The notes below the pieces were generated by a model. That model was not told the origin of the DNA and searched no databases. It saw only the letters and a program-made list of their open reading frames with translations. Shown here one piece after another: positions 12,377 through 25,538 of a stretch of 64,000 bases of DNA. The position numbers and the translations under genes are program-made. Origin of the DNA: Selaginella tamariscina (taxonomy: Eukaryota > Streptophyta > Lycopodiopsida > Selaginellales > Selaginellaceae). The stretch spans positions 62,001-126,000 of the forward strand of contig PUQB01000511.1 in assembly GCA_003024785.1 (NCBI GenBank), read 5' to 3'. Positions within the stretch are counted from its first letter, which is position 1. Each line of letters begins with the position of its first letter.

Positions 12377-12539
12377 TAGGCATGGACAAGTGCACCAACC
12401 TTAGTGGTGTGAGCTTTACTCAAAGTTCATTCCCTAATGAGAATCGAACTTGGGACCACTCTAATACCAAATGTCAAAACCTTTGCCTTTTCCCTTATGC
12501 CAACTAGGCAAAGGGCCAATTGGTATTTATGAGAGGGCC

Positions 12540-13136
12540 CTGGTCATGATGACTCAATTACGCTTGAGTTTTTTTGCTCACATATCCCACAATCTTTACC
12601 CAGGTAGTCAACCCACTATGACAGATTTTTAGAAACTCTTTCTCATTTCTCAAGTAATTTGAAAATCGTGTTTCAAGTTACAATACTAAAGTGCTAATCA
12701 AATCCCTCCTTTTGAGTCTTTCTATTTCATAATTATGGCCATCCTATGTGATCATAATTAAGTCTCAATATTGAGTGCTCCAGTCTCAATATTCAATAAA
12801 TATCATATCATACTTTCTCAAGTCATTTATAACTAATCTTAAAAAGATTGTCATAAATACTTTTAAATTTAAAGTATAAATATCTTATTAGATGAGGTGA
12901 TAAGAAACCTCATATTCTCAAAGCGAATACTAGATTGAATCATGATCATAAAAAAGAACACTATCTTCTTGAGTTAATTTAACCACTCGATATCATACTT
13001 TCATGAATATTGAACCAAACTCAAAAAACACCATCAAACCTTGAATCAAGAAAAGCCTCACTTTTCAACATTCTCGAGGATTGAAAATACTTTGTATGTT
13101 TTATGAGTGCCCACATTGTGACCATAATGCAGAGTC

Positions 13137-13168
<32 letters not shown>

Positions 13169-14595
13169 TTGAAATAATTGTATTTGACTTCAAGATGGAG
13201 TCGATACTGAAAACCAACACCGACTTTTAAATCTCATCAAATATTGACTCTTAAGAAGGTACATGCACTTAAATTTTCAAAATAAATATCTAACTATTTC
13301 TAGCTCATCGACACCACCAAACATAACTTATCAAACTTAGTAAGTTTCCTTACTTAATTAATAAGCAAAGTGAAAAACCTTAATTGATGTTTTTGTTAAC
13401 AAAAAAATCACCCTTGTTCAAGAGTTTATCCCCATAGTGTAAATAACATTACAAACTTCAAGCTTAAAGAGTTAACAATGAAATGCATAAGTGTGCACCG
13501 AACACCTTCATTATGCAAGTCCTCTTATACTCAATAAACTGAAAATATAAATGTATGTTCCCACACTTTTATTTCTGGTAGATCACGCCATCTACCCCAA
13601 AATTGTATTGATAAGAATGCAGAATTGACAATTTATTATCTCATTATTTCATATAAGATAAAACTGTAACAGAGTTAGCCAAGTTAGCTAACTTGAACAT
13701 AGAGTGCATGCTTACAACTAACCACAATTTTGTGTTATACTTTGTTCAGATCTATGAATTCAACAATATAATCAACCTAATAACAATTATAACTAGCGTC
13801 ATCGAAATAAAGCAAACATCGAACAATATTTCGACTATATTACACCTTCGAACTACTCACTCAACGTATTGATCATATGTTAATACTCGACTTTTTATCA
13901 TATCATAAGTTTATCATCATAGCTTGCTTCTTGAGAAAACATGCGTTATAGTGAAAATTCATTTTGCACTTTATATCAAAATTTAGTATTTACTTTTATG
14001 TTTGAATATGCCCCTTTTCTCTGAAGTCAAAGATGCATATTTAAACATAAGCCTTTCCCCATTTCGAACACTATTGCCAAACCCAATATTAAATCTTAAC
14101 CTAAACTAAAACTCAATGGACATTGTCTGTTCTTAAATCATGTGTTATTCTAATTTCAAACACTTTAAAGAAAAAATATTCTTTTTTAATAAAGTGTACA
14201 CTTAGCATATCATATGATCCACTTCACAAAACTTAGTTTGTAAGCCAAAACAAACTAGCTTGCTGTGTCTTGTGAAAGTGTTTGGTAAATTAACTTGCAC
14301 AAATTTAAGGTAAAGTAACTTAGACAACTGTAAGGTAAACTAACCTAGACAATTATAAGATAAAGTAACCTGGACAAATATAAGGTAAAGTAACATGGCA
14401 TGTGACTTGGAAGTTGCCTTTTGAGTGCTACTCTTGACATTAGAGTCCATCACTTACCAAGTAGGTGTTCTCTAAAGAGTTATAGATCTCAAAGCCAACT
14501 CTCTTCATAGAATTTAGACGTGCTAACCAAAAGTGATAAAGTACTTCAAGAACTTAAAATTAGTTAAACCTTGAAACACACCACACTTTAGGCAA
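12540..14595. other. Non-coding, no gene seen
   Basis: AT-rich DNA with a run of 25 T at 13146-13170. From 14300 to 14400 GGTAAA(C/G)TAAC recurs several times. Nothing else recognised. Confidence 0.4.
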
Positions 14596-14599
14596 TCCT

Positions 14600-15226
14600 A
14601 CTAACCACAAAGAATAGGCTTCAATACTAATTGTTAGAGTTTTAATCTAAAAGGTCAACACATAACTGCCAAATGACCATTTGGCATTAACACAATGTAT
14701 AAGCAACTCTAAGTTTTTCAAGACAACCTTGAAAGTCTAACTTAGATGTTCAAATAAGTATGAGACTTAAGGTCCTGCCTTAAGTCTCCCAGCATAATGA
14801 CTACCCTACAAACCCTAAAGGATATATCAAGTAGACTTTAAATTCCTGCCCTAGGAGACCTAAATAGGCTCATGCCCTAACCCCACCAAGGAGATGTGTC
14901 CCACACATACTCCCATGATACTAACCACAAAGAATAGTCTCCAATACCAATTTTAACTTGAAAGGTCAACACATAACTGCCAAATGACCATTTGGCGTTA
15001 CCACCATGTATAAGCAACTCTAAGTTTTTCAAGACAACCTTGAAAGTCTAACTTAGATGTTCAAATAAGTATGAGACTTAAGGTCTTAAGTCTCCCCTCA
15101 TAATGACTACCCTCCGAACCCTAAAGGATATATCAAGTAGACTTTAAGTTCCTACCCTAGGAGACCTAAATAGGCTCATGCCCTAACCCCACCAAGGAGA
15201 TGTGTCCCACACATACTCCCATGATA
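14600..15226 (+). repeat. Tandem duplication, unit about 320 bp
   Basis: ACTAACCACAAAGAATAG starts at 14600 and again at 14920; the two units then agree almost throughout, ending ACACATACTCCCATGATA. Non-coding, within the retroelement field. Confidence 0.8.
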
Positions 15227-15475
15227 AAGCTAAGGCATTGTTACTTATTCCTTGAGGAATCACTCTCATCTGAAAGTACAAACCCTTTAGGGTGACAAGG
15301 GGTACCCAACCCACAATTAACCCCTAAGGGTTTGAATGGTCAAGTCATACCTTAATCCTACGGCTAGTACTTAGTAAAGACACGAGTGTGTGCCATAGGT
15401 GAACACGAGTGCTTTGTTAAGCAAACTCCTTAAGGCTATGTATGAATAACCCTAAGTACACAACCTCACAAGTGC

Positions 15476-16159
15476 TTCAGTCCGGGCCTCGCTTTAGATA
15501 CAGTGGAAGAGCCGCCGGGGATGTCGTCGAGCCAGTGGTACTTCATTCGGGGCTACACCATGTGGGCCATTTGGCGCTCACGAAACGCGGGGGTGTTCAA
15601 GGGGAGGAGGTGGACGACTCAGCGCGCGGTTGTCTTCTTCTGGACTACACTGGTATCGGTAGTGGCCTCCCACCATGAGGTTTCTTGGGAACGAGGTGAT
15701 CTGGAGAAGCGGGATTTACTAGAAAGACAGTGGCTTCCACTGCTTGGAGTGAAACTTCAAAGTCAGGTGAAGTGGAGATGGAGCCCACCTAGGTGGTTAG
15801 TGGATTCACACGGATGAGGAACCAGGTGCGTATAAGCTTTCTGGCGCTGGCATTGTCTTGCCTGTCCGACGTGGCTGCTGACGTGGCTGCTGGCGTGCCT
15901 GCTGACGTGGCTGATGACATGGCTGCTGACGTGGCTGCTAACGTGGCTGATGACGTGGCTGCTAACGTGGCTGATGATGTGGCTGCTGACGTGGCTGCTA
16001 ACGTGGCTGATGACGTAGTGAGGTGGAGGAACATGGTCTATGGTGTACATAGTATTCTTGAGTTAGCTAGCAAAGTAGTACGACGGCATAGTAAGTAGGG
16101 GGAAAACTTGGAATTGTTGGTTGTAATTTTGCCCCATGAATAAACTTCTAACATTCCTT
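15476..16159 (+). mobile_element. 5'-truncated non-LTR retrotransposon (LINE)
   Basis: GC-rich 684-bp insert in AT-rich repeat DNA, bounded by a perfect 17-bp direct repeat CACAACCTCACAAGTGC (15459-15475 and 16160-16176). The first half encodes WYFIRGYTMWAIWRSRNAG followed by VFKGRRWT, like the C-terminal domain that follows the reverse transcriptase in plant LINEs. A 12-bp minisatellite follows, then a 3' part with AATAAA at 16139. No poly-A tail is visible at the 3' junction. Confidence 0.75.
15868..16018 (+). repeat. 12-bp minisatellite GACGTGGCTGCT
   Basis: About 12.5 units of GACGTGGCTGMT with GAC/AAC and GCT/GAT alternation, inside the LINE insert. It can be read as Asp/Asn-Val-Ala-Ala/Asp tetrapeptides, but in a different frame from the upstream LINE coding stretch, so translation is doubtful. 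Confidence 0.8.
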
Positions 16160-16399
16160 CACAACCTCACAAGTGCCTCACAAAAGTGCTCCTATTATTG
16201 AGCTTAGGTTGTTCAACCCCTAGATCCCAGCCAAGTGAGCTAATAGCACACCTAACCTCCTGCCAAAGACTTAACACCCTGATGTGAGCACAAGTATGCC
16301 TACTTATTAAAGTATCCAACCCTCAGCGTTAAGCTTGTGAAACAACCCCAAAGGGTGTGCCTCAAGCATTGTACCGTGTGCCATCTAGCCTAAAGTCAC

Positions 16400-17310
16400 A
16401 TCTTCATGTGACACTGTTTCCTAAGATGTGGGCTATCATGCCCTAGTCCCTTGGATTTAAGAGTTACTTAAAGTGCCACTAACATAGCTCTCGGATCTTT
16501 AGAACCCTTTATGAACCCTCAAGAACTTGGTAAAGAAAACCTGTCAGCCAAGATCCCGCACCCACAATTGGACAAGGACACAGATATGCTATGCTTAACT
16601 ATGAGTGCTACACCTAGCTTGACATTGAGGAGGAGGCTAGAGACATGCCTCAACCTCTGATCTTTGGAACATGCAGTCCAACAAGACCTCTCAGGCATGG
16701 ATTCATCAACGTTAAGGGTAGGCTACCCCGAAAGTGAGACGTACCCCTATCATTTGGAAGTTGAGGTGGCACAACAAAGGGTTGTGCCTTGCAACACAAG
16801 CTAAAGCTTACATCAAGAGAAGAATAACGAGTTCAGTCATGAACACAGGAATTCTCGCTACATGTACTATTTAATATATGTAACATAGCCCCCCCCCCCC
16901 CCAATTTTCATGTTTTGTAAAGTGGACTAGCACCGAATCTCATTCCCAATGGGAATATACTTGGTGAGTTTTAACTTAATGACCCATTGACCCTTAAATC
17001 CTCACCTAAGGGGTTTAGGGCATGGGGTTAGGGCAACCTTAAGGGTGTTTTTACCCATATCTAACATGCCAAACTCATCGAAATTAATTAATAACTCAAC
17101 CAGGACATAAAAAATGAAGATAAGATGGAAATGCTAGCTTCACCTAGAGTTTCTTATAAATACCTAATGACACCCGACCAGACCATCATTAGATACCCAA
17201 GTGCACTAAGCGAGCATGTTTCTTACAACACCTAGGGCTTATTAACATAGTTTGGTAGGTAACAACAATCAATGTCCAAAATAAAGAGCAATCATAATAA
17301 AACTATGACA
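16400..17310 (-). mobile_element. Diverged LTR of chromovirus family A
   Basis: On the minus strand it starts TGTCATAGTTTTATTATGA at 17310 and follows the family A LTR: TGTTGTTACCTACC, then CCCTAGGTGT, then a homopolymer (C-run here at about 16890, G-run at about 22112 in the other copy). The far end is too diverged to place exactly. The AT-biased changes relative to the intact LTR resemble those in the solo LTR. Confidence 0.55.
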
Positions 17311-17592
17311 ATACCAATCAATTCCAAAGCACAAAGAGAATGGTGGTACAAGAACAAGTTGTCCATCTCATTGGGTGATACAATGTTACACATCTAGAGC
17401 AAAAATGCCAAGGTATTAGCATGATGTCAAACTCAACATGTGGAGCATCGATTTGTCCTACATGCTTGCAAGGTGTGCCAACTCTAGGGTTTATAGGTGT
17501 TGTTCAATATGACAAGTACAACAAGAATACCTAACTTTATGTAGACTTGTTCAAGTATTTTAATTGCACATCTTTTGTGTTGGTATTGGGAA

Positions 17593-17737
17593 CCTCGACA
17601 CTAAGGTTTATCTTGCAAGAAATGAATCACATTATTCGTTTGTTTGTTAAATCAATCCTTAATGCCAAGAATTGATTTAAGAAACAAACAAATAATGTTT
17701 TATTTTACCTCGTAACATTTGTGTCCTTAGTGCCGAG
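17593..17737. repeat. Long imperfect hairpin (foldback element)
   Basis: Inner arms 17629-17657 and 17669-17698 pair over about 29 bp with few mismatches around an 11-base loop. Outer arms CCTCGACACTAAGG (17593) and CCTTAGTGCCGAG (17725) also pair. Could be a foldback MITE or a hairpin transcript; no further evidence. Confidence 0.6.
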
Positions 17738-17739
17738 AA

Positions 17740-18320
17740 TTTATTTTCAATTATCATTCATATTGCATGTTGTGAAATGTTGGATAAGGATTATCTGAAT
17801 GATGTGTTTGCTTGCCATGCATGGGATAATCCACATATAGAGTAATCCTCAATGTCAAGGACTCAACTATTGTGGATAATTGAGCTACATGTTTGTTGTG
17901 GTACTGGATCTTTTATATGTTCTACATTTATGCCCTCTTGTGAAATTTATTTTATGTGCTTGGGTTGATTTAATAAATGCTAGATTCTTTTGCAGGTAAC
18001 ATCATCCACGCTTACCGATTTGAAAAACATGTGGAAAAAGTTCTTAAAGATTTACTTAAGCCTTGACTTATCGTGAAAGGAACAAATTTGACACAAGAGA
18101 GGAGATCAAATTTTTAATGCAAGTGGGCTTCTATCTTCGTAAGGTGTTCAATTCATTTGCTTAATCACCCATTAAGAACACCCCCACATGAACAAGATTG
18201 AACATATCAACTACGTCCCTTTCCAAAGATCAACAATAAAGAAGTGTAAGCAAATTAGAAGCAGACAAAAAGTGTAAAAGAAAGCAAACAAGGATTTATC
18301 ATCCAGCATTTTGTTAATCG
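17740..18320. other. Non-coding, no gene seen
   Basis: No coding frame or repeat recognised between the hairpin and the LTR of Ty3 family B. Confidence 0.4.
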
Positions 18321-19689
18321 CTTGGGGACTTGTATGTTCGAATGGTTTCGGTGATAGCGCCCATAGTAGCCCTTACTAATGATCACATGAAATGAAAAGA
18401 ATAAAAAGGAAAAATGAGATAAAACCAATGACACACAAAGATATTTTCACTAATTAATTCTTATATTTCATTATAAGAGTACACATAAAACAATATAACC
18501 TCACCACACTTATTTACAAAGAAAGAAAATAAAAGAAAAAGCTTGATATATATATCCTCTTATATCCTTAGGACTTGATTCCTTATATACCCAAAATGAT
18601 ATAAAGAATGCATGTAGGGTAGGGTAGGGGTGTAAAAAAGGGTGTACTATGAGGGTTTATATAGAATAATGGTGAGGGTTTATGGAAGAAGTTGGATTTG
18701 ACCCATAAATGGTGGGCGTTATGGAAGAAGGTTGACTTGACTTTGACTTGGGAAGATAACAAAAAAGGTGCATGGAAGAGGTGCTTGGTCAAAGCAAACA
18801 CTAATATTATGCATTAGCATAATAATGTTGATTAATTTGGCCATACAAGAAAAGACAATGAAGGGAATAGTAAAGTAAAATAAAGATGTATAAATACGAA
18901 TAAAAGACTAATCCACTATATGCATACCAAGGGCTACCAAGGTGATGGTCCAAATTTTCCCGTGACATAAATCCCACCCAAACAACACGCATTGTCACGC
19001 AATGCATGTTGTTTAACAACTACTACCAAATATGAACCTGTAATCATTAACCCATGTGCCATGTTTCTCTCCATCCAAGTTTGTTAAAAGATAATATGAT
19101 CTGTTCTTATAAGCCTCCACAATGATGAAATGTCCATCTCATCTTGGTAAGGAACTTCTTTAAAAGGTCTTACTATCATATCATATCACTAAATCACCCA
19201 TCTAAAGTGGTCATTCTAAATTTTTTTAATCAAATTTAAACATTGCCTCCATAAGTTGTAAGGCATGTCTTCATGATTCATCCATGCTCTCTAACTAAAC
19301 CAAGCTCACTTGCAAGTCCTCACCATTTCCAAGCCCATGCCTCAATGCTAAATGCAAACTTGGTATCTCCAACTCAATTAAGAGTGTACCATAAACTAAT
19401 TGAAATGGTGTGCACCGGGTAGTAATTTTGTGTGTTGTCCCAAAAGCCCAAAGTGTTGTCAATAACCACTTGTCCCAATCATGAGAACTCTAATTTGTTA
19501 CTATTTATAAGGGACACCCAAACCTAGTGACAATGTTCTCAATGATGAAATTTGTTGCAATCTCCTTGGTACAAGCTTGAACAAAGATTGCTTCCACCCA
19601 CCTTGTGAGATAGTCAATACTCGCAATAATGTATCTCTTTTGGGAAGAAGCCACTGGCAAGGGACTAATAAAGTCTATTTCCCACCAAC

Positions 19690-22679
19690 TTGCAGCCGAA
19701 GCTATCACCGAAGTATGCTAGATGGCAACAGAAGTTGGCATGATTTTAGCCTGAAATCAAACATAGAGCGGAAAAGGACAATGTGGTAGCTGATGCACTA
19801 GTAAAGGGCCATCTTCGGATTATGTCAGCACCCGTGTTAACTTTGGTGGATGAATTTGTGATGGCGTATCCTCAGACAAGTTTGCTAAGGAGGCTTTGAC
19901 CTGGTGGCAAAGAGGAAACAAGTTCATCAATTACGAAGAGATGGTAATATTCCAGCAGGAATAGAAAGTCGAATGGATGCACTCAAACAGGCGCATTTTG
20001 CGGTACGAGATGGAGTTCTTTATTATAAAGAAAAGAGACTTGTTCCAGAAGGGACATGGAGGGAGAGGCTGTTAAGAGAGCATCACGACGTTCCTTTGGC
20101 AGGACATGGTGGAAGGCATAAGACGTTGGCTTTGTTGAAACAGGGATTCTATTGGCCGGGTATGATAGATGATGTTGCCAAGTATGTCAAGACATGCCCC
20201 ACATGTCAACAAGTAAAGAGCCGATCGCAAAAACGAGCTGGGAAGTTGCAGTGTATACCGATTCCAGAGCGGCCATTTCAAAGTGTTACTTTGGACTTTA
20301 TCATGGGATTGCCAAAATCTTGTGGTTTTAATGCGCTCATGGTGGTAGTCGATCGTTTTCAAAGGTTGCTCATTTCATTCCAACTGTAGAGACAGTGAAT
20401 GCAATTCAAGCAGCAAAGTTGTTCTTCCACGAAGTCATAAGAGTGCGGGACTACCGGAAACCATGATCTCAGATCGGGATCCTCGTTTACGGAAGTTTTG
20501 GGGACGTTGTTTAAGCAGTTTGGTACGATGCTGAAGTTCAGTACGGCTTACCATCCAAACAGATGGTCAAACGGAGAGAGTGAACCGACAAGTCGAGGAC
20601 TATCTCAGATGCTATGTTCAAGGTGATCAACTTGATTGGGCTGAACACTTGGATATGGCTGAGATATGTTACAATAACTCGACACACACTGCAATCGGAT
20701 GTAGCCCGATGGAAGTGTTAACTGGGAATAAGGGTGGTATTCCTCAGAGTATGGTGTTACCGAAAGACGATAGCAATCGAGTTCCATCTGTAGCAGAGTT
20801 CACGGGACAATTGTATCGAACATGGGAAGCTGCTCGTCAAGCGATGGCTGCAGCACAGGAAAGGTATCGTCAGCAGTACGATAAGCATCGGCGGGATGTA
20901 GAGTATCAGGTTGGGGATATGGTATTGTTGAGTACCAAAAACCTGAAGGTTCCAACGACTCTTTCGAGGAAGTTTCTATCGCACTACATAGGTCCATACA
21001 AGGTGGTGAAGCAAGTAGGGAAAGTGGCTTATGAGTTAGATCTTCCTCCGGAGTTGGGAACAATACACAATGTGTTTCATGTCAATTTACTCGAGCCATT
21101 CCACAAGGATGAGAAACATCCGCAGAGATATGAAAACTTACGTCCGCTTCCTGAGCTGGTCGGCGATACGAAGGAGTTCGAAGTTGAGTCGATTTTGGAT
21201 GCAAAGGATATTAAACGCCGAGGGACGCGAAAACGTAAACGAGAATATCTTGTTAAGTGGAAGGGTTACCCGGCATGCGAGTCGACATGGGAACCATTGG
21301 ATAATCTACAGAACGCGATGGGATAGTGAAGGAGTTTGAGGCAAGGTCTCAAACTGTTAGTAATGATGATGAGAAATAAAGTGAACTTATTTCTTATTAA
21401 CCTAGGGGCCGACAGACAACCTTAACTAGAGGCCTCCAATATAAATTCTAGTTAACTTAAAGAAATTAACTAACTTGTTGTCTGTGTCGGGTGACAGACT
21501 TTGCAGACGTGCAAAAGGTCTCCAAGTGACTTCTTGTCGCAGGTGGTGCCTCCGGCAGCTGAGTTTCGCTCAGTGAACGACGGTTCTGAAGTACTTGGCT
21601 TGCGTAATGCAAGGGGGTAATAAAACTTGTGAACTTTTTGCTGACTCCGCATAGAGTGATTAGTTAGTTTTCAGTTAATTTTTCCTAACCTAGTCTAGTC
21701 TTGGAGTTAGACGTCAACGAGGACGTTGACATTTTCAAAGGGGGAGTGTGTCATAGTTTTTACTATGACTCGACCCTTTACTTTGGGGTTTGACTGTTGT
21801 TACCTACCGAGTTGTGTGGCGAACCCTAGTTGTAGTGAGAAACACCCCGCTTAGTGCACTTAGGTGTTTAGGGTAGTCCGGCCGGCTGTCACTAGGTACC
21901 TCGAGAAACTCTAGGCGAAGGTAGTACTTACCTTCTAGAAAACTCTCCCCCAGTTTGACGTTAAAAGATAGGTTTTCCGTTAAATATAGCTTGTCAAAAA
22001 GGGTTAGGGACACCCCTAGGGTTGCCCTAAGGGTTAGGTTTAGGGTTAGGTTAGGACAACCATTTTCTCTAAGGGCTGGCATTTGTGCCAGCCCACTTAC
22101 TCATTTAGGTAAACGGGGGGGGGGGTCCGTCACATAAATAAGGTAGAGTATATGTAGTGAGGCTTCCTGGGTTCAAAAGAGAGCTCGTTAACCTCCTACC
22201 GGTGCAAGCTAAGCTTGTGTCGTCAAGGTGCAACCCTCCGTTGTGCCGCCCAAACTTCCACACGACAGGGGTACAACCCACCCTAGGGTTAGACTATCCT
22301 TATCGTTGGCAGGATCTTGCCTTTGAGATAGGGGCACGTCACTTCCAAGGAGTTAGTCAGATTCCTTGGTCCGAAAACCTGCTCGCAAGCTCAAAGGCAT
22401 TGCCCGAGTTCACGTTCCGCAAAACTAGTGGTTGAGGCCTTGCTCCGGCCGCCTCAACCACGCCAAGCTAGGAACGACACCTAAAGCTCGGCTAGTCCGT
22501 GTATCCTGATTCACAAGGTGAGTCTCGTTCGTGGACTTAGTCAGTTAGGGGTTTGAGTTCCTAAGGCTTGGGTTCCTAATACGGGTTATTTTACCAGATT
22601 CCGTGGGGTTTCCAGAGAGGGGATTCCAGGGTTGGCACCTGGCAAGCCGCCTTTGTGGCACCAGGTAAAAACTCTGACA
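19690..22679 (+). mobile_element. Ty3 chromovirus, family A, 5'-truncated, inserted into family B
   Basis: Plus-strand order: end of RNase H (KDNVVADAL at about 19780), integrase with HHCC zinc finger (HHDVPLAGHGG to CPTCQQVKS), catalytic Asp in LDFIMGLP, Asp in ISDRDP and Glu in the segment before VNRQVEDYL. The integrase tail ends in a chromodomain (EYLVKWKGYPACESTWEP), then come a non-coding stretch, a polypurine tract AAGGGGGAG and the 3' LTR. The 5' LTR, gag and most of pol are absent. Several frame shifts (for example near 20390 and 20530) make it non-functional. Confidence 0.8.
21749..22679 (+). repeat. 3' LTR of chromovirus family A
   Basis: 931 bp starting TGTCATAG and ending CTCTGACA, giving the 5-bp inverted ends TGTCA/TGACA; it follows directly after the polypurine tract. 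A G-run lies near 22112. Reference copy for the solo LTR at 8.3-9.0 kb and the diverged LTR at 16.4-17.3 kb. Confidence 0.8.
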
Positions 22680-25538
22680 AAGATCTACTAAAACACGTTG
22701 TGCACGTATTTCATTTATTACCACATTCACAATTGGTGCCACAACATTTGTATTAAATTCTCTTATTATCAAATATACATTTAACATCACTTCATCCTCA
22801 CCACTAGGACGTACCTTCTTTACATGAGTAATAATCCCTTGTCGAAGCTCCCTCCTCAAGCTTGGGCATTTCAACAATAACTATGCAATTATAATGTTGG
22901 CACGAGCATCTTTTAAATCCTCTACAATTGAATACTCATTTTGCCCTTTGCCAATCTCCATATCTTGTATACTAACTTTCTATTGTGGCTTGGTGCCCTC
23001 CTTTCATTTCTTCTTACTTGCACATGTCTCTACTGGCTCATGTTGCTCAAGTCGTTGCTCCCCTCTAGCTCTCTTAAGACCTAAGAGATCTAAGTCACCT
23101 TGCTCAATTGTTAACTCCACCAAATGAACACTAGGTTGGTCCTTGTGTTGTGGTGCAAGGGTTGGTTGAGGTTTCTGAGGACACTCATTTTCATAGTGTT
23201 CCACATGTTTACATATAAAACATGTCACTGGTTGTTGACATTCAGTGGCATAATGACCCAGTTATTTGCAAATGTAACAAGTGACATTAGCTCAATCCCT
23301 TAAACCTTGAAAGTTTTGTTATTGTCGACTTTGTTTGAAGCAAATGCAACTTGAGCTCATTGAGATTTGAGGTCAATTTCTCTTTGACTCAGACAATTTA
23401 ATTAGAACGGTTTCAAGAATTATAACTTGAGGTGTTTGTAAACTTGGTACCAACTTTAGTTGGGGTGCTACCATTGAGGTTGAGGCTTCATCATGCTCCA
23501 TGAAAAGTGCCTCCTTTTTCATAACAATCTTTACAGCTTCCTGTAAGTTATTAGGATCTTTGTTCTTTACATTTTTGTGTAATACTGGCTTCAATCCAAT
23601 AACAAACTTGTTGAACACCAATGCATTTATCTTGACAACCGACTTAGACTCCTTGGATGCACTCTCCAATCCTTTGGAGGCCTCCACTCCCAAACCACTT
23701 CGTAGCTTACATGAAACTCCAAAACAAACTCACTTATTGCCTTCACACTCTCTTCTTTGCTTTGCCTTGATTAATCCAATTGCTTCATGATCTCATCCAA
23801 CATCTCTAGCTTCCCATACTCTGCTAAAAAAGCCTTACTCAACATATCCCAACTAGACACTTAAACCACTTCAATGCTCCATCCTCAAAAAAGATGGTAA
23901 AAGTTCAGCCCTAAAACTTCTATCTCTATTTGAAATGCATGTTTGTTTAAACATAAATACCACTTTTATGATATACTGGAATAAACACCATCTTTACAAG
24001 TATAAAAAATGACAAGGGTTTCATTTGATTACAAGTAAATGAAGAGATGTCACTTTGACAAAAGCAATGCCCCCTATGTACATGCTTGTCATCCTTTAGA
24101 TCCTCTTCTTCGCTTTATCTCAAAAGTGTCAAACCCCCTTTTCAAATCTTAAACATACTTAAAAAGCACTAACAACTTAAGCTTTTTCACATGCTATTAA
24201 CCTTGCATTTGGTTCACCATCAACTTATTATTTAAAGCAAACCCATGTGGATTCTCAAAATAATACTTCAATATTTAATTTTGAAAGACCTTGAAAGCTA
24301 AAATAATCTTCTCTGTAAAGGGACACTGAGGTTCATGAAAATTTATAAACAACACACATTAGCATTTCATAGTCATCCACCAAAAACATGTCGAAGAAAA
24401 TCATTTGCGAACTCTTATGTTCAAGATTTGATGGCTTTGGTGATAGTGCATCGTAAGAGTCCTTGTTGATGATCACACACATGAAATAGAGAAAACATGA
24501 GATAAAACCCATGGCATTAAAAGGTTCTTTTTAAATAACTAATTTTATATTTCATCATAAGGAAAAACAATATTTTATTACACCTATTTACAAAAGAAAT
24601 AAAAGAAAAGAAGAAGCTTGAGACTTGATATATATATATATATTATATATATATATGTATATATGTATGTATTTAATCTTCAAACTCTTAGGCTTTGGTA
24701 CCTTATATACCTAAAATAATATAAAGAATGCATATAAGGTAAAGTAAGGATATAAAAAAAGGTGTAAGATAGGGATTACATAGGAATAATAGTAAGAGGT
24801 TATGAAAGAAGATCGATTTGACTCATAAATGATGAAGGTTATAAAAAATGTTGATTTGACTATTAAAGTGGTGAGAGTTACGAAAGAAGGTTAACTTAAT
24901 TTTGTTTTGGGAAGGTGACAACTAAGGTGCATGAGAAAGACAAACTTGATCAAAATAAGTACTAACTATATGTATTAACATAATAATGTTAATTAGTTTG
25001 ATAATGTAATTAAAAACAACAAAAAGAAATAGTAAAATGAAATAAAAATATATAAATATAAAAGATTAATCCAGTACATTCATACCAAGGGCCACCAGGG
25101 TGATGGTTTAAATTTTCCTGAGACACTGGCACCATTCTCAGTACCTAAGTTGTTCTTGTGACAAGTTCGCAATTAAGAAAACATATCGTAACTGTATTAC
25201 ATGTCATGTATCCATATGTATTTCTTTTTGCTCACGTACTGTATATGGATGACATATTCATTAATAGACCAGCCATTATCTATTGTTTTTCTATGATAAA
25301 TAATTGACCGTTTCTAAATCAATAAAAACTTTTTCTATACAATATTGATATAAAAAACTCTCTCATCTAATTCATCTTTATTACTACGATTAAATTTTAT
25401 AAAATTCTAAGTATTACATATCATATTTGGAGGGAATATTCCATGGATATTTTGTACAGGCACATTAGTTTTTACCGACGACTGAATCAAAATTTTGAAC
25501 CATGATTAAAACGATGTCTCACCCAAACAAAAACAACA

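Larger units (their letters stand above)
18320..25125 (-). mobile_element. Ty3 (OTA-type) retrotransposon, family B, interrupted by family A
   Basis: Two same-direction LTR-like repeats, about 18320-18967 and 24410-25125, share many blocks such as TATAAAGAATGCAT and GGTGATGGTYYAAATTTTCC. Read on the minus strand the order is 5' LTR, gag (GLESASKESKS near 23650; zinc knuckle CFICKHVEHYENEC at about 23200), the start of protease (NVVINEIRAQRVLVD at about 22700), then the family A insert, then integrase (EIDFISPLPVASSQKRYI at about 19670) and the integrase C-terminal region near 19100, then the 3' LTR. A purine tract precedes the 3' LTR. Reverse transcriptase and RNase H are missing and stops are frequent, so the copy is dead. 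Insertion of family A probably accompanied the loss of the central part. Confidence 0.65.

Noticed and set aside
12440..12485. tRNA-derived SINE suggested by GTTCGATTC on the minus strand
   Set aside because: B-box match alone, without a convincing A box or element borders.
15763..16050. Open frames rich in SHVSSHVS or VAADVAAN repeats
   Set aside because: Simple translation of the 12-bp minisatellite inside a LINE insert, in a different frame from the LINE domain.
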